Shown here piece after piece: positions 1 to 6,112 of a stretch of 9,730 nucleotides of DNA (positions are counted from its first letter, which is position 1; each line of letters starts with the position of its first letter). The position numbers and the translations under genes are program-made. The notes beneath the pieces are model-generated. The model was not told the DNA's origin. It did no database searches and saw nothing but the letters and a program-made list of their open reading frames with translations. The DNA comes from Spirochaetae bacterium HGW-Spirochaetae-7 (GTDB taxonomy: Bacteria > Spirochaetota > Spirochaetia > Treponematales > UBA12059), in the NCBI GenBank assembly GCA_002839245.1, contig PGXR01000114.1:1-9730 (forward strand), given 5' to 3'.

Positions 1-381
1 GGAGTTTCCGTGGGCCAGTGCATGATCGGCCTGCAGTTCACGCCGGCGTTCTTCGAATTCATCGACCAGGGATTCCCCCTTGTCGTCGTTTTCCCGACGG
101 AAGGCGTGTGGTTCGAGTCTCCGGCAGTTTCCATCCTCAAGGGCGCGCCGAACCTCAAGGCAGCGCAGGCACTCGTGGAATGGCTCAGTTCGACAAAAGG
201 CCAGACCGTACTCACCGAGCAGAAGACTTATTTCTATCCCATCATCCCGGGCGTCAAGCTGGGTGCGGGAATGCCGGCCTTCGAAACGCTCAAGACCATC
301 ACCGTCGACCCGCTCTGGGCCGGCGCCGAGAAGAAGCGCCTGGTGGAGCGGTGGGTAGCAGAAGTGTTGCCGGCCAAATAA
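1..381 (+). CDS. ABC transporter periplasmic substrate-binding protein, C-terminal part (FbpA/AfuA type)
   Basis: Only the last 126 residues are visible; the reading frame is open to the left edge and ends with TAA at 379-381. The segment FPTEGVWFES followed by a KGAPNLKAAQALVEWL helix is the typical C-lobe signature of binding proteins of the ferric-iron / 2-aminoethylphosphonate / hexose-phosphate cluster: the (P-E-G) strand of the ligand cleft, then the N/K-rich turn and the 'A-x-x-x-V-x-W' helix. It should sit in the periplasm, or be lipid-anchored, and deliver its ligand to the permease encoded 116 bp downstream. The ligand-binding N-lobe and signal peptide lie outside the window, so I cannot tell iron from phosphorylated sugar from this part. 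The downstream SIS isomerase makes a phospho-sugar a serious alternative to the usual iron annotation. Confidence 0.85.
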   Translation, partial: GVSVGQCMIGLQFTPAFFEFIDQGFPLVVVFPTEGVWFESPAVSILKGAPNLKAAQALVEWLSSTKGQTVLTEQKTYFYPIIPGVKLGAGMPAFETLKTITVDPLWAGAEKKRLVERWVAEVLPAK

Positions 382-389
382 GCCCTTTC

Positions 390-472
390 CACCAGTCATC
401 TAGCTGGTGAACTAGCTTTTTCAGAGTATCCGTCACGACAGACCGGGCCCCGGGTAATACCGGGACCCGGGG
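390..472 (+). promoter_or_regulatory. Two hairpins between binding-protein and permease genes
   Basis: CACCAG (390-395) pairs with CTGGTG (404-409), and TTTTT follows at 417-421. CCCCGGGT (448-455) pairs perfectly with ACCCGGGG (465-472) around a 9-base loop. The second lacks a T-run. In ABC operons such intercistronic hairpins often give partial termination or protect the upstream mRNA, so that binding protein is made in excess over permease. That role is inferred here from position only. The permease ribosome-binding site AGGAGAA (484-490) lies just after the second hairpin. Confidence 0.45.
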
Positions 473-497
473 CATCCTTCCGCAGGAGAAATCCAGA

Positions 498-2189
498 ATG
501 CAGCGAAAACCCTTCGCCAGGGCCGTAGCCGAACTCCGCCGGCTCAGAAAAGATCCAGTCCTTGCGATCATGGTCGCCGCCGTGCTTGCGGCGCTTGCCC
601 TTTTCATCATCTACCCGCTTGTCATGGTCGTATTCGCGAGTCTGCGCCCGGATGGAAAGTGGAGCCTGGGGGTAGTACGGGAAGTTCTCGGAAACGCCTA
701 CCTCGGGCAGGCGTTCCGGAACAGTCTCATGATGGGAACGCTCACCGCGGTCATCGGCAGCGGGCTTGGATTTCTATTCGCCTTCGCGGTGACGAGGGCG
801 GATGTGCCCTTCAAGCGATTCCTCCATGCCATCGCCATCATTCCCATCGTCTCGCCGCCCTTCATCGGGGCGCTCGCCATCATCATGCTCTTCGGAAACA
901 ACGGGCTCATCACCTGGAATTTGTTGCGGATACAGAACTTCCCGATCTACGGATTCAGGGGACTCATGTTCGCCCAGGCCATAACGTTTTTTCCGGTTGC
1001 CTATATGACCCTCAGGGGAGTGCTCGAGTCCATCAACCCGACGCTCGAAGACGCGGCGCTGGACCTGGGCGGCTCGCGCTTCAAGGTGTTCATGCGTGTC
1101 ACTCTGCCCCTTGCGGCTCCTGGAATCGCGAGCGCTATGCTGGTGCTTTTCATCGAGACGCTCGCCGACTTCGGCAACCCGCTGATCCTGGCTGGCAGCC
1201 GGTTTCCCATACTCTCGGTGCAGGCCTACCTCGAGATTACCGGCATGTACGACCTCCCGAAGGGGGCGACCCTTTCGATACTCCTCCTGATACCCTCGAT
1301 CACCGCATGGATCATCCAGAAGTACTGGGTCTCCCGCAAGCGCTACGTCACCATAACCGGGAAACCGACCAGGAGTTCGTCGAAGATCGTGAGCCCCGCA
1401 GCGCGTGCGGCCATCTTCGCAGGCTGCCTGTTCGTCGCGGCCGTCGTGATCCTCGTGTACGTGGCGATCATCTGGGGTGCCTTTGCGAAAGTATGGGGGA
1501 ACGACAACACCCCGACGCTCAAGCATTTCCAGTACGTTTTCAGCGTCGGTTTCAAGGCGGTACGGGACACCCTGACCATAGCCGGACTGTCGACCCCGAT
1601 TGCGGGGCTGCTTGGCATGATCATCGCATTCCTCGTGGTTAGGAAGCGCTTCCCGGGAAGGAGGTTCATGGAGTTCACGAGCATGCTCAGTTTCGCCGTC
1701 CCCGGTACGGTGATAGGAATAGGCTACATCCTCGCGTTCAACCGGCGGCCGCTGGCCCTGACGGGGACGCTCGCCATACTGCTCCTGAATTTCGTGTTCC
1801 GCTACATCCCGGTAGGCATCGAATCCGGTAGGGCCATACTCATGCAGATCGATCCGTCAATCGAGGAAGCCGCCGTCGACCTTGGGGCTGATTCGAAGAC
1901 CACGTTCTTCAGGATCACCCTGCCGATGATAGTGCCGGCCTACTTTTCCGGCCTGGTCTTCACCTTCGTCCGGGCGATGACGGCCATCAGCGCGGCGATT
2001 TTCCTGGTATCAGCGCGGTGGAACCTGATGACCGTGCAGATAATGTCCCAGGTGGAGTCGGGGCGACTCGGCGCCGCGGCGGCATTCAGCGTCATTCTCG
2101 TCGCGATAATCTTCGCGGCCATCTTCCTGATTCGCGCGCTCCTGCGGGCGCGTTACGGCCGCTACGGCGGCTCCATGCTCAACTTCTGA
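498..2189 (+). CDS. ABC transporter permease, two fused BPD_transp_1 domains (FbpB/AfuB type)
   Basis: This 563-aa inner-membrane protein has about 12 hydrophobic segments: roughly residues 21-47, 75-100, 110-133, 150-170, 205-225 and 258-275, then a repeat of six from about 300 to 552. Each half carries an EAA loop that docks on the ATPase: EDAALDLG at 184-191 with a following TLP, and EEAAVDLGA at 456-464 with a following TLP. The fused two-domain layout at this length is typical of ferric-iron, thiamine, AEP and hexose-phosphate importers, where one polypeptide replaces a permease dimer. The start ATG is supported by AGGAGAA seven bases upstream. The stop is 9 bp before the ATPase start, so the two are translated from one mRNA. 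The substrate cannot be read from the sequence. Confidence 0.93.
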   Translation: MQRKPFARAVAELRRLRKDPVLAIMVAAVLAALALFIIYPLVMVVFASLRPDGKWSLGVVREVLGNAYLGQAFRNSLMMGTLTAVIGSGLGFLFAFAVTRADVPFKRFLHAIAIIPIVSPPFIGALAIIMLFGNNGLITWNLLRIQNFPIYGFRGLMFAQAITFFPVAYMTLRGVLESINPTLEDAALDLGGSRFKVFMRVTLPLAAPGIASAMLVLFIETLADFGNPLILAGSRFPILSVQAYLEITGMYDLPKGATLSILLLIPSITAWIIQKYWVSRKRYVTITGKPTRSSSKIVSPAARAAIFAGCLFVAAVVILVYVAIIWGAFAKVWGNDNTPTLKHFQYVFSVGFKAVRDTLTIAGLSTPIAGLLGMIIAFLVVRKRFPGRRFMEFTSMLSFAVPGTVIGIGYILAFNRRPLALTGTLAILLLNFVFRYIPVGIESGRAILMQIDPSIEEAAVDLGADSKTTFFRITLPMIVPAYFSGLVFTFVRAMTAISAAIFLVSARWNLMTVQIMSQVESGRLGAAAAFSVILVAIIFAAIFLIRALLRARYGRYGGSMLNF

Positions 2190-2198
2190 GGGGTCCCC

Positions 2199-3326
2199 AT
2201 GAGCGTACGACTTATAGACGTTACCAAGATATTCGAGGATCCTACCCGTTCCGAGGGCAAGATCACAGCGGTCGACAGGGTCAACCTCGAGGTGGCCGAG
2301 GGAGAATTCGTCACCTTCCTCGGTCCGTCAGGATGCGGCAAGACGACGACGCTGCGCATCGTCTCGGGCTTCGAGGCGCCTACCGAAGGCGACATCATAA
2401 TCGCAGGCCGGAGGGTCAACGATGATCCGCCCAACAAGCGGGACACGTCAATGGTATTCCAGAGCTACGCCATCTTTCCGCACATGTCCGTCGTGCAGAA
2501 TATATCCTTCGGGCTCGAGCTGAAGGGACGCCCCAAGGCCGTGGTCCGCGAGGAGACAGCCAGGATCATGGACGTGATGGGTCTGAGCTCCATGGCCAAG
2601 CGCCGTCCTGACCAGCTGTCCGGCGGGCAGCAGCAACGCGTCGCCCTGGCGAGGGCCATAGTCAACAGGCCGAAGGTGCTGTTGTTCGACGAGCCGCTGT
2701 CCAACCTGGACGCCAAGCTGCGGGACCAGATGCGCCTCGAGATTCGCCGCATCCAGCAGACTTTCGGCATAACGAGCATATACGTGACCCACGACCAGAT
2801 CGAGGCGATGACCGTGTCCGACCGCATCGTCGTCATGGACAAGGGCCGGGTCATGCAGGTCGGTACCCCGTTCGAGGTCTACTCGAGGCCGGCAAACCGT
2901 TTCGTGGCGGACTTCATAGGCCGGGTCAACTTTTTCGACGGCCGCGTCGTCGAGGGCGGGGATCCCCTCCGCGTCGACCTTGGAGGAAAGACTGTCGAAG
3001 TAGGCAGCCGTGTTCCCGGCGTCGTCGAAGGAGGCAGGGCCGTTGTCGCGGTACGGCCTGAATCCCTGAGGCTGCACCCCGCGAACGAGGGTGGACCTTC
3101 GTTCGCCACGGGGAAGGTCACAAAGGCCGTGTATCTCGGCTCGGTCATCGAGTATGAACTGGACGCGGGCTTCGACCGCCCTGTGCTGGCGGTATCACAC
3201 GATCCCGTAGATGCGGGGTTCTTTACCGTCGGCGATATCGTAGCGCTTGACTTTTCTGCCCGCGCCGCCCATGCGCTCGCATCCGAGATCCTGAAGCCCC
3301 TTCCCGCGACTTCCGGCATCGCATGA
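2199..3326 (+). CDS. ABC transporter ATP-binding protein (FbpC/AfuC, MalK-like with TOBE-type C-terminus)
   Basis: This 375-aa cytoplasmic ATPase energises the importer. Motifs are complete: Walker A GPSGCGKTT at 42-50, Q-loop Q88 in MVFQSY, signature LSGGQ at 140-144, Walker B LLFDEP at 161-166 with catalytic E165, D-loop SNLD at 168-171, and switch H198 in VTHDQ. After about residue 235 a C-terminal extension follows (about 140 residues, with AVRPESLRL near 285-295), as in TOBE-domain regulatory regions of the MalK/PotA/FbpC group. GAGGGG overlapping the permease stop serves as the ribosome-binding site, five bases before ATG. Its last four bases ATGA contain the start of the SIS isomerase gene, indicating translational coupling. 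The family is often annotated as ferric iron transport; the cargo here is not proven. Confidence 0.95.
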   Translation: MSVRLIDVTKIFEDPTRSEGKITAVDRVNLEVAEGEFVTFLGPSGCGKTTTLRIVSGFEAPTEGDIIIAGRRVNDDPPNKRDTSMVFQSYAIFPHMSVVQNISFGLELKGRPKAVVREETARIMDVMGLSSMAKRRPDQLSGGQQQRVALARAIVNRPKVLLFDEPLSNLDAKLRDQMRLEIRRIQQTFGITSIYVTHDQIEAMTVSDRIVVMDKGRVMQVGTPFEVYSRPANRFVADFIGRVNFFDGRVVEGGDPLRVDLGGKTVEVGSRVPGVVEGGRAVVAVRPESLRLHPANEGGPSFATGKVTKAVYLGSVIEYELDAGFDRPVLAVSHDPVDAGFFTVGDIVALDFSARAAHALASEILKPLPATSGIA

Positions 3327-3979
3327 CCGGCACTGAAGTGATCGATCCCTGTACCGGAATCGTCTCGGCACTCGTCTTGCGAAGCCCGGAACTCGCGGGT
3401 TGCGCCGAAGACATCCTTGCCGGCGCGGGCATGCTCATCGAAGGAGCGCGGCGGGGCGTGACGATCCTTTCCTGCGGAAACGGCGGCAGCGCCGCTGACG
3501 CCGATCACCTGGTTGCCGAACTCATGAAAGGTTTCCTCCTTCCCCGTCCGCTTGCGGAGTCGGACAGGCAGCGGCTTGAAACCACCACCGGCCCCGCGGC
3601 GGGCTTGTCCGACCGACTTCAACGTGGCATCAGGGCGATATCGCTCGCATCCAATGTCGCTCTCCTGACAGCCATACTCAACGACCTGGGGCCGGATGCC
3701 GTCTTTGCCCAGCAGGTCGTGGGCTACGGGAAGGCAGGGGACGTGCTGATCTGCCTGAGCACGTCGGGAAGCTCGCGCAACGTCGTAGCGGCCGCCTCGA
3801 CAGCCAAGGCGATGGGGCTTGCAACCCTGGCGCTTACAGGCCCGGGCGGCGGCTTGCTCAAGGACATCTGCGACGTCTCCATCCGCGTTCCCGGCAACGA
3901 CTCAGGCCAGATACAGGACGCCCACCGGCCGGTCATCCATGCGCTATGCGCCTGTGTGGAATCCGTGATGTTCGGGTGA
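3323..3979 (+). CDS. SIS-domain phosphosugar isomerase, GmhA (sedoheptulose-7-phosphate isomerase)-like
   Basis: This 218-aa cytoplasmic protein has a single SIS fold. The sugar-phosphate loop CGNGGSAADADH is at 51-62 and the serine-rich STSGSS phosphate-binding loop at 146-151. The four residues that act as metal/catalytic ligands in E. coli GmhA (H61, E65, Q172, H180) appear to have counterparts here with the same spacing: H62 and E66, then Q198 and H206. This supports an active aldose-ketose isomerase rather than a DiaA-like DNA-replication adaptor. It is longer than GmhA (about 192 aa) because of an extra stretch near 72-104. It starts inside the ATPase stop (ATGA overlap) and has no clear ribosome-binding site of its own, so translation is probably coupled. 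The location suggests it acts on whatever the transporter brings in. The exact substrate is uncertain. Confidence 0.87.
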   Translation: MTGTEVIDPCTGIVSALVLRSPELAGCAEDILAGAGMLIEGARRGVTILSCGNGGSAADADHLVAELMKGFLLPRPLAESDRQRLETTTGPAAGLSDRLQRGIRAISLASNVALLTAILNDLGPDAVFAQQVVGYGKAGDVLICLSTSGSSRNVVAAASTAKAMGLATLALTGPGGGLLKDICDVSIRVPGNDSGQIQDAHRPVIHALCACVESVMFG

Positions 3980-4002
3980 AACCCGCCTTCCGTGGAGTCG
4001 CT

Positions 4003-4135
4003 CTGGTACCGTCCTGCGGGCATACAGCCGGGAAGGTGATGAATGCGTTCGCCCCCGGCAAACCGCGGAACGAGGATCGAGGGCAAGATACCGGAAGCCC
4101 GTATCGCCCAGAGGGTATAACGAGTAAGGTACCAG
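4003..4135 (+). ncRNA. Candidate structured RNA domain closed by an 8-bp helix (identity unknown)
   Basis: CTGGTACC (4003-4010) is the exact reverse complement of GGTACCAG (4128-4135) and would close a 133-nt domain. Inside, GCCGGG (4027-4032) pairs with CCCGGC (4054-4059). A compound hairpin runs from 4081 to 4109: GGGC/GCCC, then GATAC/GTATC, then GG/CC around AAG. Three nested or adjacent helices of this quality are more than coding drift would give. Strand is assumed from the upstream operon; the helices would form on either strand. It could be an sRNA, a 3'-UTR element of the importer operon, or the relic of a structured mobile intron. I do not recognise the family. Confidence 0.3.
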
Positions 4136-4235
4136 GCAGGGCGTGTTGGCACGACCCACCCCAAAAACCAAACAAATAAGACCGGGGTATATCAACCATC
4201 TGGACATACGATGGGGGCTATGGTTCGGCTACGAT

Positions 4236-4325
4236 TTCCTTCGGGGGAAGTGACCGCCAGGACTTGGCTTCAGGACTAGTACATCCTGTTCTCATCTCTG
4301 CCGCTCACCGGTTCGCGGCGATGAG
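4236..4325 (+). other. Run of hairpins of unknown function upstream of a terminator
   Basis: Successive stems read TTCC/GGAA (4236-4249), GCCA/TGGC around GGACT (4256-4268), CAGGA/TCCTG (4271-4288), then a longer stem CTCATC (4291-4296) plus GCCGC (4300-4304) against GCGGC (4315-4319) plus GATGAG (4320-4325) with a 3-base bulge. A rho-independent terminator follows at 4344-4365. The arrangement looks like the body and end of a small untranslated RNA, or a long 3' UTR. The 10-mer CCAGGACTTG inside it (4257-4266) recurs at 4468-4477 within the tRNA complement. Confidence 0.25.
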
Positions 4326-4343
4326 CCCGCCTCATTCGCTGTC

Positions 4344-4365
4344 GGCGCCTTCCTTGGCGCCTTTT
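4344..4365 (+). terminator. Rho-independent terminator, + strand
   Basis: GGCGCC (4344-4349) and GGCGCC (4356-4361) form a self-complementary 6-bp GC stem around TTCCTT, followed at once by TTTT (4362-4365). A second stem GGGCC/GGCCC (4367-4380) lies just beyond. It is placed to end the importer operon transcript or the structured RNA before it reaches the oppositely oriented tRNA gene. Confidence 0.55.
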
Positions 4366-4390
4366 CGGGCCTAGCGGCCCGCGCTCACAC

Positions 4391-4481
4391 GGTTCAAGTC
4401 CTGGTGTGCCCTTCCAAATAGAACAGACGACCCGTCAGTAGACGGATCGTCTGTTCTAATGGGCCCACCAGGACTTGAACC
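4391..4481. repeat. Long inverted repeat mirroring the tRNA 3' half and its trailer
   Basis: The left arm (4391-4436) and the right arm (4441-4481, read on the minus strand) share GGTTCAAGTCCTGGTG, then one mismatch, then GCCC, a 7-versus-2-base variable patch, TAGAACAGACGA, one mismatch, and CCGTC, around the loop AGTA. The right arm's outer part is the T-arm and 3' acceptor strand of the tRNA-Ile gene. The left copy is a tRNA fragment in the opposite orientation. Its T-stem no longer pairs well (CACGG against CCTGG), so it is not a functional tRNA end. It may be an inverted duplication, an inverted attachment-site remnant, or a selected trailer structure. Confidence 0.85.
4419..4458 (-). 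terminator. Strong hairpin at the end of the tRNA-Ile transcript
   Basis: TAGAACAGACGA (4419-4430) pairs perfectly with TCGTCTGTTCTA (4447-4458). The stem continues with CCGTC/GACGG after one mismatch, closing on the tetraloop AGTA (4437-4440). On the minus strand it begins one base after the tRNA 3' end and is followed by only TTT, so it is either a terminator with a weak U-tract or an RNase III-type processing hairpin. It forms the core of the larger inverted repeat. Confidence 0.55.
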
Positions 4482-4533
4482 TGGGACCGACGGATTATGA
4501 GTCCGCAGCTCTAACCAACTGAGCTATAGGCCC
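4460..4533 (-). tRNA. tRNA-Ile(CAT), lysidine-type Ile2
   Basis: On the minus strand a complete cloverleaf can be drawn: acceptor GGGCCTA/TGGGCCC, D-arm GCTC-AGTTGGTTA-GAGC, anticodon arm GCGGA-CTCATAA-TCCGT, variable CGGTC, and T-arm CCAGG-TTCAAGT-CCTGG, with discriminator A at 4460. CCA is not encoded and must be added by the CCA enzyme. The anticodon CAT could mean elongator Met, but pairs C4-G69 and C5-G68 match the determinants that TilS uses to pick tRNA-Ile2 for lysidine modification, and E. coli elongator tRNA-Met has U-A and A-U there. I therefore read it as the AUA-decoding isoleucine tRNA. A good sigma-70 promoter lies just upstream on the minus strand. Confidence 0.93.
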
Positions 4534-4536
4534 GAC

Positions 4537-4565
4537 TTGAAGTGTCGCTCAATTATCCATATACA
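4537..4565 (+). promoter_or_regulatory. Sigma-70 promoter for the cNMP/ATPase gene
   Basis: TTGAAG (4537-4542) and TATACA (4560-4565) are separated by 17 bases, which is optimal for a housekeeping sigma-70 promoter. Initiation would fall near 4572, about 93 bases before the chosen ATG at 4665. The in-frame GTG at 4542 lies inside this promoter and so cannot be the main start. Confidence 0.5.
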
Positions 4566-4579
4566 TCGAAAAAAGTCAA
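4552..4579 (-). promoter_or_regulatory. Sigma-70 promoter for tRNA-Ile
   Basis: Read on the minus strand, TTGACT (4579-4574) is followed after 16 bases by GATAAT (4557-4552). Transcription would start near 4545, about 12 bases before the tRNA 5' end. It overlaps the divergent + strand promoter, whose -10 lies within this spacer. Confidence 0.55.
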
Positions 4580-4664
4580 TCGAACGCGATTTCCCGCCGA
4601 TCTTCCATATAGGCTGCGGCCGAGACTCGATGGTTGCGGCGTCCGAGAGTGGAAGGAATCCAGA

Positions 4665-6002
4665 ATGTTTAAAATCCCGGTGATTTCAGGCGACGAAAAG
4701 CTCAATTCGTACATCAAGGACCAGTGCGCCACGATGGGGAACGAGTATGCGCCTATATTCCTTAAGGGCAAGGACGAGGTAGTTGCCTACCTCAAGTACG
4801 AGTTGCCGGAAATCAAGATGATGTATTTCTCAGATCCTACCGTGGAAGCCTGCGCCATCCTCGAGGAGATCCGCAAGGATCCATGGCTTCACTATGGCGG
4901 TGTCATCGCCATCCATGACGATCTCGAGGAAAAGGAACTGCTCGAGGCGATGCAGGACCAGAACGTCATCGCCGTGCTTCGCAGGAAGGAACTCGAGCGC
5001 GGATTCACCAGGTTGATGAAGATTCTGAAGCAGAACAAGCAGATCCTGTTCCAGCGCGGCATCCAGCAGCACCTACTCAAGAATATCTCAGCGTCCTTCG
5101 TCATAGACAACGACCCGCTGGACATTACGACGTATTCCAACCTAGTAACCAACTACCTGTTCAACGCCAGCCTCATCAGCAAGGACACGAAAGAGAAGCT
5201 CCACGTTGCGCTGCTCGAGTTGCTCATCAACGCGATAGAGCACGGCAACTGCAGGATCAGCTTCGACGAAAAGACGGCCTGGCTTGAATCGAACCACGAC
5301 ATCATGGACTTGATACGACAGAAGAATGCCGATCCGGAAATACGCGCCAAGAAGGTGTACTTTACGTATACCATAAGCCCGGAGTCGAGCCGATTCGCGA
5401 TCAAGGACGAAGGTGACGGCTTCGACTGGAAGGCGCGCATCGGTGCAAAGCGCGAGGCCGAGCCAGGCCTCCATGGCATGGGGATGACGATGGCGTCACT
5501 GTACGTCGAGAACCTCGTCTACAACGAAAAGGGCAACGAGGTGTGGTTCGAGGTCTCGCACCAGAAGAACGAATCGAATACGATACCTGCCATTTTCGAC
5601 GTATCGCAGGAACGCGTATTCCAGGACGGCCAGTACGTATGCTCCGAAGGTGAAGAATCTGACTACCTGTATTACATCGTTTCGGGAAACCTGTACGTCT
5701 ATTCGAAGGGCAAGCTGGTCTCGGCGTTGACTCCGGACGACATCTTCATGGGGGAGATGAGCTTCCTCCTGTCGAACAGGAGGTCAGCGACGGTCGTCTC
5801 CAAGGGCAAGAGCGTTTTGATTCGCATATCGAAACAGGATTTCGTCAATCTTATAAAGGAAAATCCGCACTATGGAATATTCCTTGCCAGGCTGCTGGCA
5901 CAACGGCTTGCCAGGCTGAATTTGCGCACGTCGAGGCTGAACACCGAATACCTGAAGCTGAAGCACGAACAGGCGGAGACGAAACCAGATCAGGGCGATT
6001 GA
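4665..6002 (+). CDS. Receiver-like / RsbW-type ATPase / cyclic-nucleotide-binding fusion regulator
   Basis: This is a 445-aa cytoplasmic protein with no signal peptide or membrane segment. Residues 1-125 alternate beta/alpha like a receiver domain, but I cannot confirm the acidic pair (a candidate acceptor would be D57). Residues about 150-300 form a GHKL ATPase: N-box ELLINAIEHGN at 185-195 (N189), G1 box KDEGDGFDW at 247-255 (D248, G250, G252), and G2 box GLHGMGM at 268-274. There is no DHp phospho-histidine domain, so it resembles RsbW-type serine kinases / anti-sigma factors rather than a classical sensor kinase. Residues about 308-400 are a Crp-like cyclic-nucleotide-binding barrel with an intact phosphate cassette, GEMSFLLSNRRSAT at 363-376. 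GGAAGG (4651-4656), eight bases before the ATG, fixes the start. It is convergent with the sigma factor gene, which makes an anti-sigma role plausible but unproven. Confidence 0.82.
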   Translation: MFKIPVISGDEKLNSYIKDQCATMGNEYAPIFLKGKDEVVAYLKYELPEIKMMYFSDPTVEACAILEEIRKDPWLHYGGVIAIHDDLEEKELLEAMQDQNVIAVLRRKELERGFTRLMKILKQNKQILFQRGIQQHLLKNISASFVIDNDPLDITTYSNLVTNYLFNASLISKDTKEKLHVALLELLINAIEHGNCRISFDEKTAWLESNHDIMDLIRQKNADPEIRAKKVYFTYTISPESSRFAIKDEGDGFDWKARIGAKREAEPGLHGMGMTMASLYVENLVYNEKGNEVWFEVSHQKNESNTIPAIFDVSQERVFQDGQYVCSEGEESDYLYYIVSGNLYVYSKGKLVSALTPDDIFMGEMSFLLSNRRSATVVSKGKSVLIRISKQDFVNLIKENPHYGIFLARLLAQRLARLNLRTSRLNTEYLKLKHEQAETKPDQGD

Positions 6003-6008
6003 AACGAA

Positions 6009-6044
6009 GAGGGCGCACGGGGGAGGCATCTCCCGTACGCCCTC
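6009..6044. terminator. Shared hairpin between convergent genes
   Basis: GAGGGCG (6009-6015) pairs with CGCCCTC (6038-6044). Within it AC/GT and GGGAG/CTCCC close on the loop GCAT, with a C-A mismatch and a GG bulge. It sits 6 bases after the fusion regulator stop and about 70 bases past the end of the sigma gene. Neither side has a strong T-run (TATATA on +, TTCGTTTC on -), so termination is likely but efficiency is uncertain. Confidence 0.6.
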
Positions 6045-6112
6045 TATATATGCAGCGCGCCTTGCGGGCTATAAATACCCTTAAGGAACGCAGATCAACC
6101 CTGTCTCCGCTC

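Larger units (their letters stand above)
3980..4390. other. Non-coding stretch between the importer operon and the tRNA region
   Basis: About 410 bases separate the isomerase stop from the tRNA mirror repeat. Open frames cross parts of it on both strands, but none has a ribosome-binding site, a recognisable domain or a convincing start, and some run antisense into the isomerase gene. What it does hold is dense secondary structure: one block at 4003-4135 and another at about 4236-4365, described separately, with an A-rich linker (about 4161-4180) between them. I found no tmRNA tag, RNase P core or SRP core sequence in it. Confidence 0.6.

Noticed and set aside
4146..4160. A sigma-54-like TTGGCACG element on the + strand
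   Set aside because: The -24 half matches but no TTGC follows at the -12 spacing.
3724..4207. Minus-strand frames running from the non-coding block into the isomerase gene
   Set aside because: Antisense to a clear SIS gene and across predicted RNA helices, with no recognised motif; a broken or intron-derived frame cannot be excluded but is not supported.
3980..4420. tmRNA, RNase P RNA or SRP RNA as the identity of the structured region
   Set aside because: The T-loop-like GGTTCAAGTCC at 4391 suggested tmRNA, but there is no tag reading frame ending in ALAA-stop, no pairing 5' acceptor strand and a broken T-stem; RNase P and SRP core sequences are also absent.
4460..4533. Reading the CAT tRNA as elongator or initiator methionine
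   Set aside because: C4-G69 and C5-G68 fit TilS recognition of Ile2, and the initiator-type mismatch at 1-72 is absent; still not an experimental proof.
4542..4664. A 41-codon upstream extension of the cNMP/ATPase gene starting at GTG 4542
   Set aside because: It begins within the -35 element and lacks a ribosome-binding site, whereas ATG 4665 has GGAAGG eight bases upstream and starts a typical fold.
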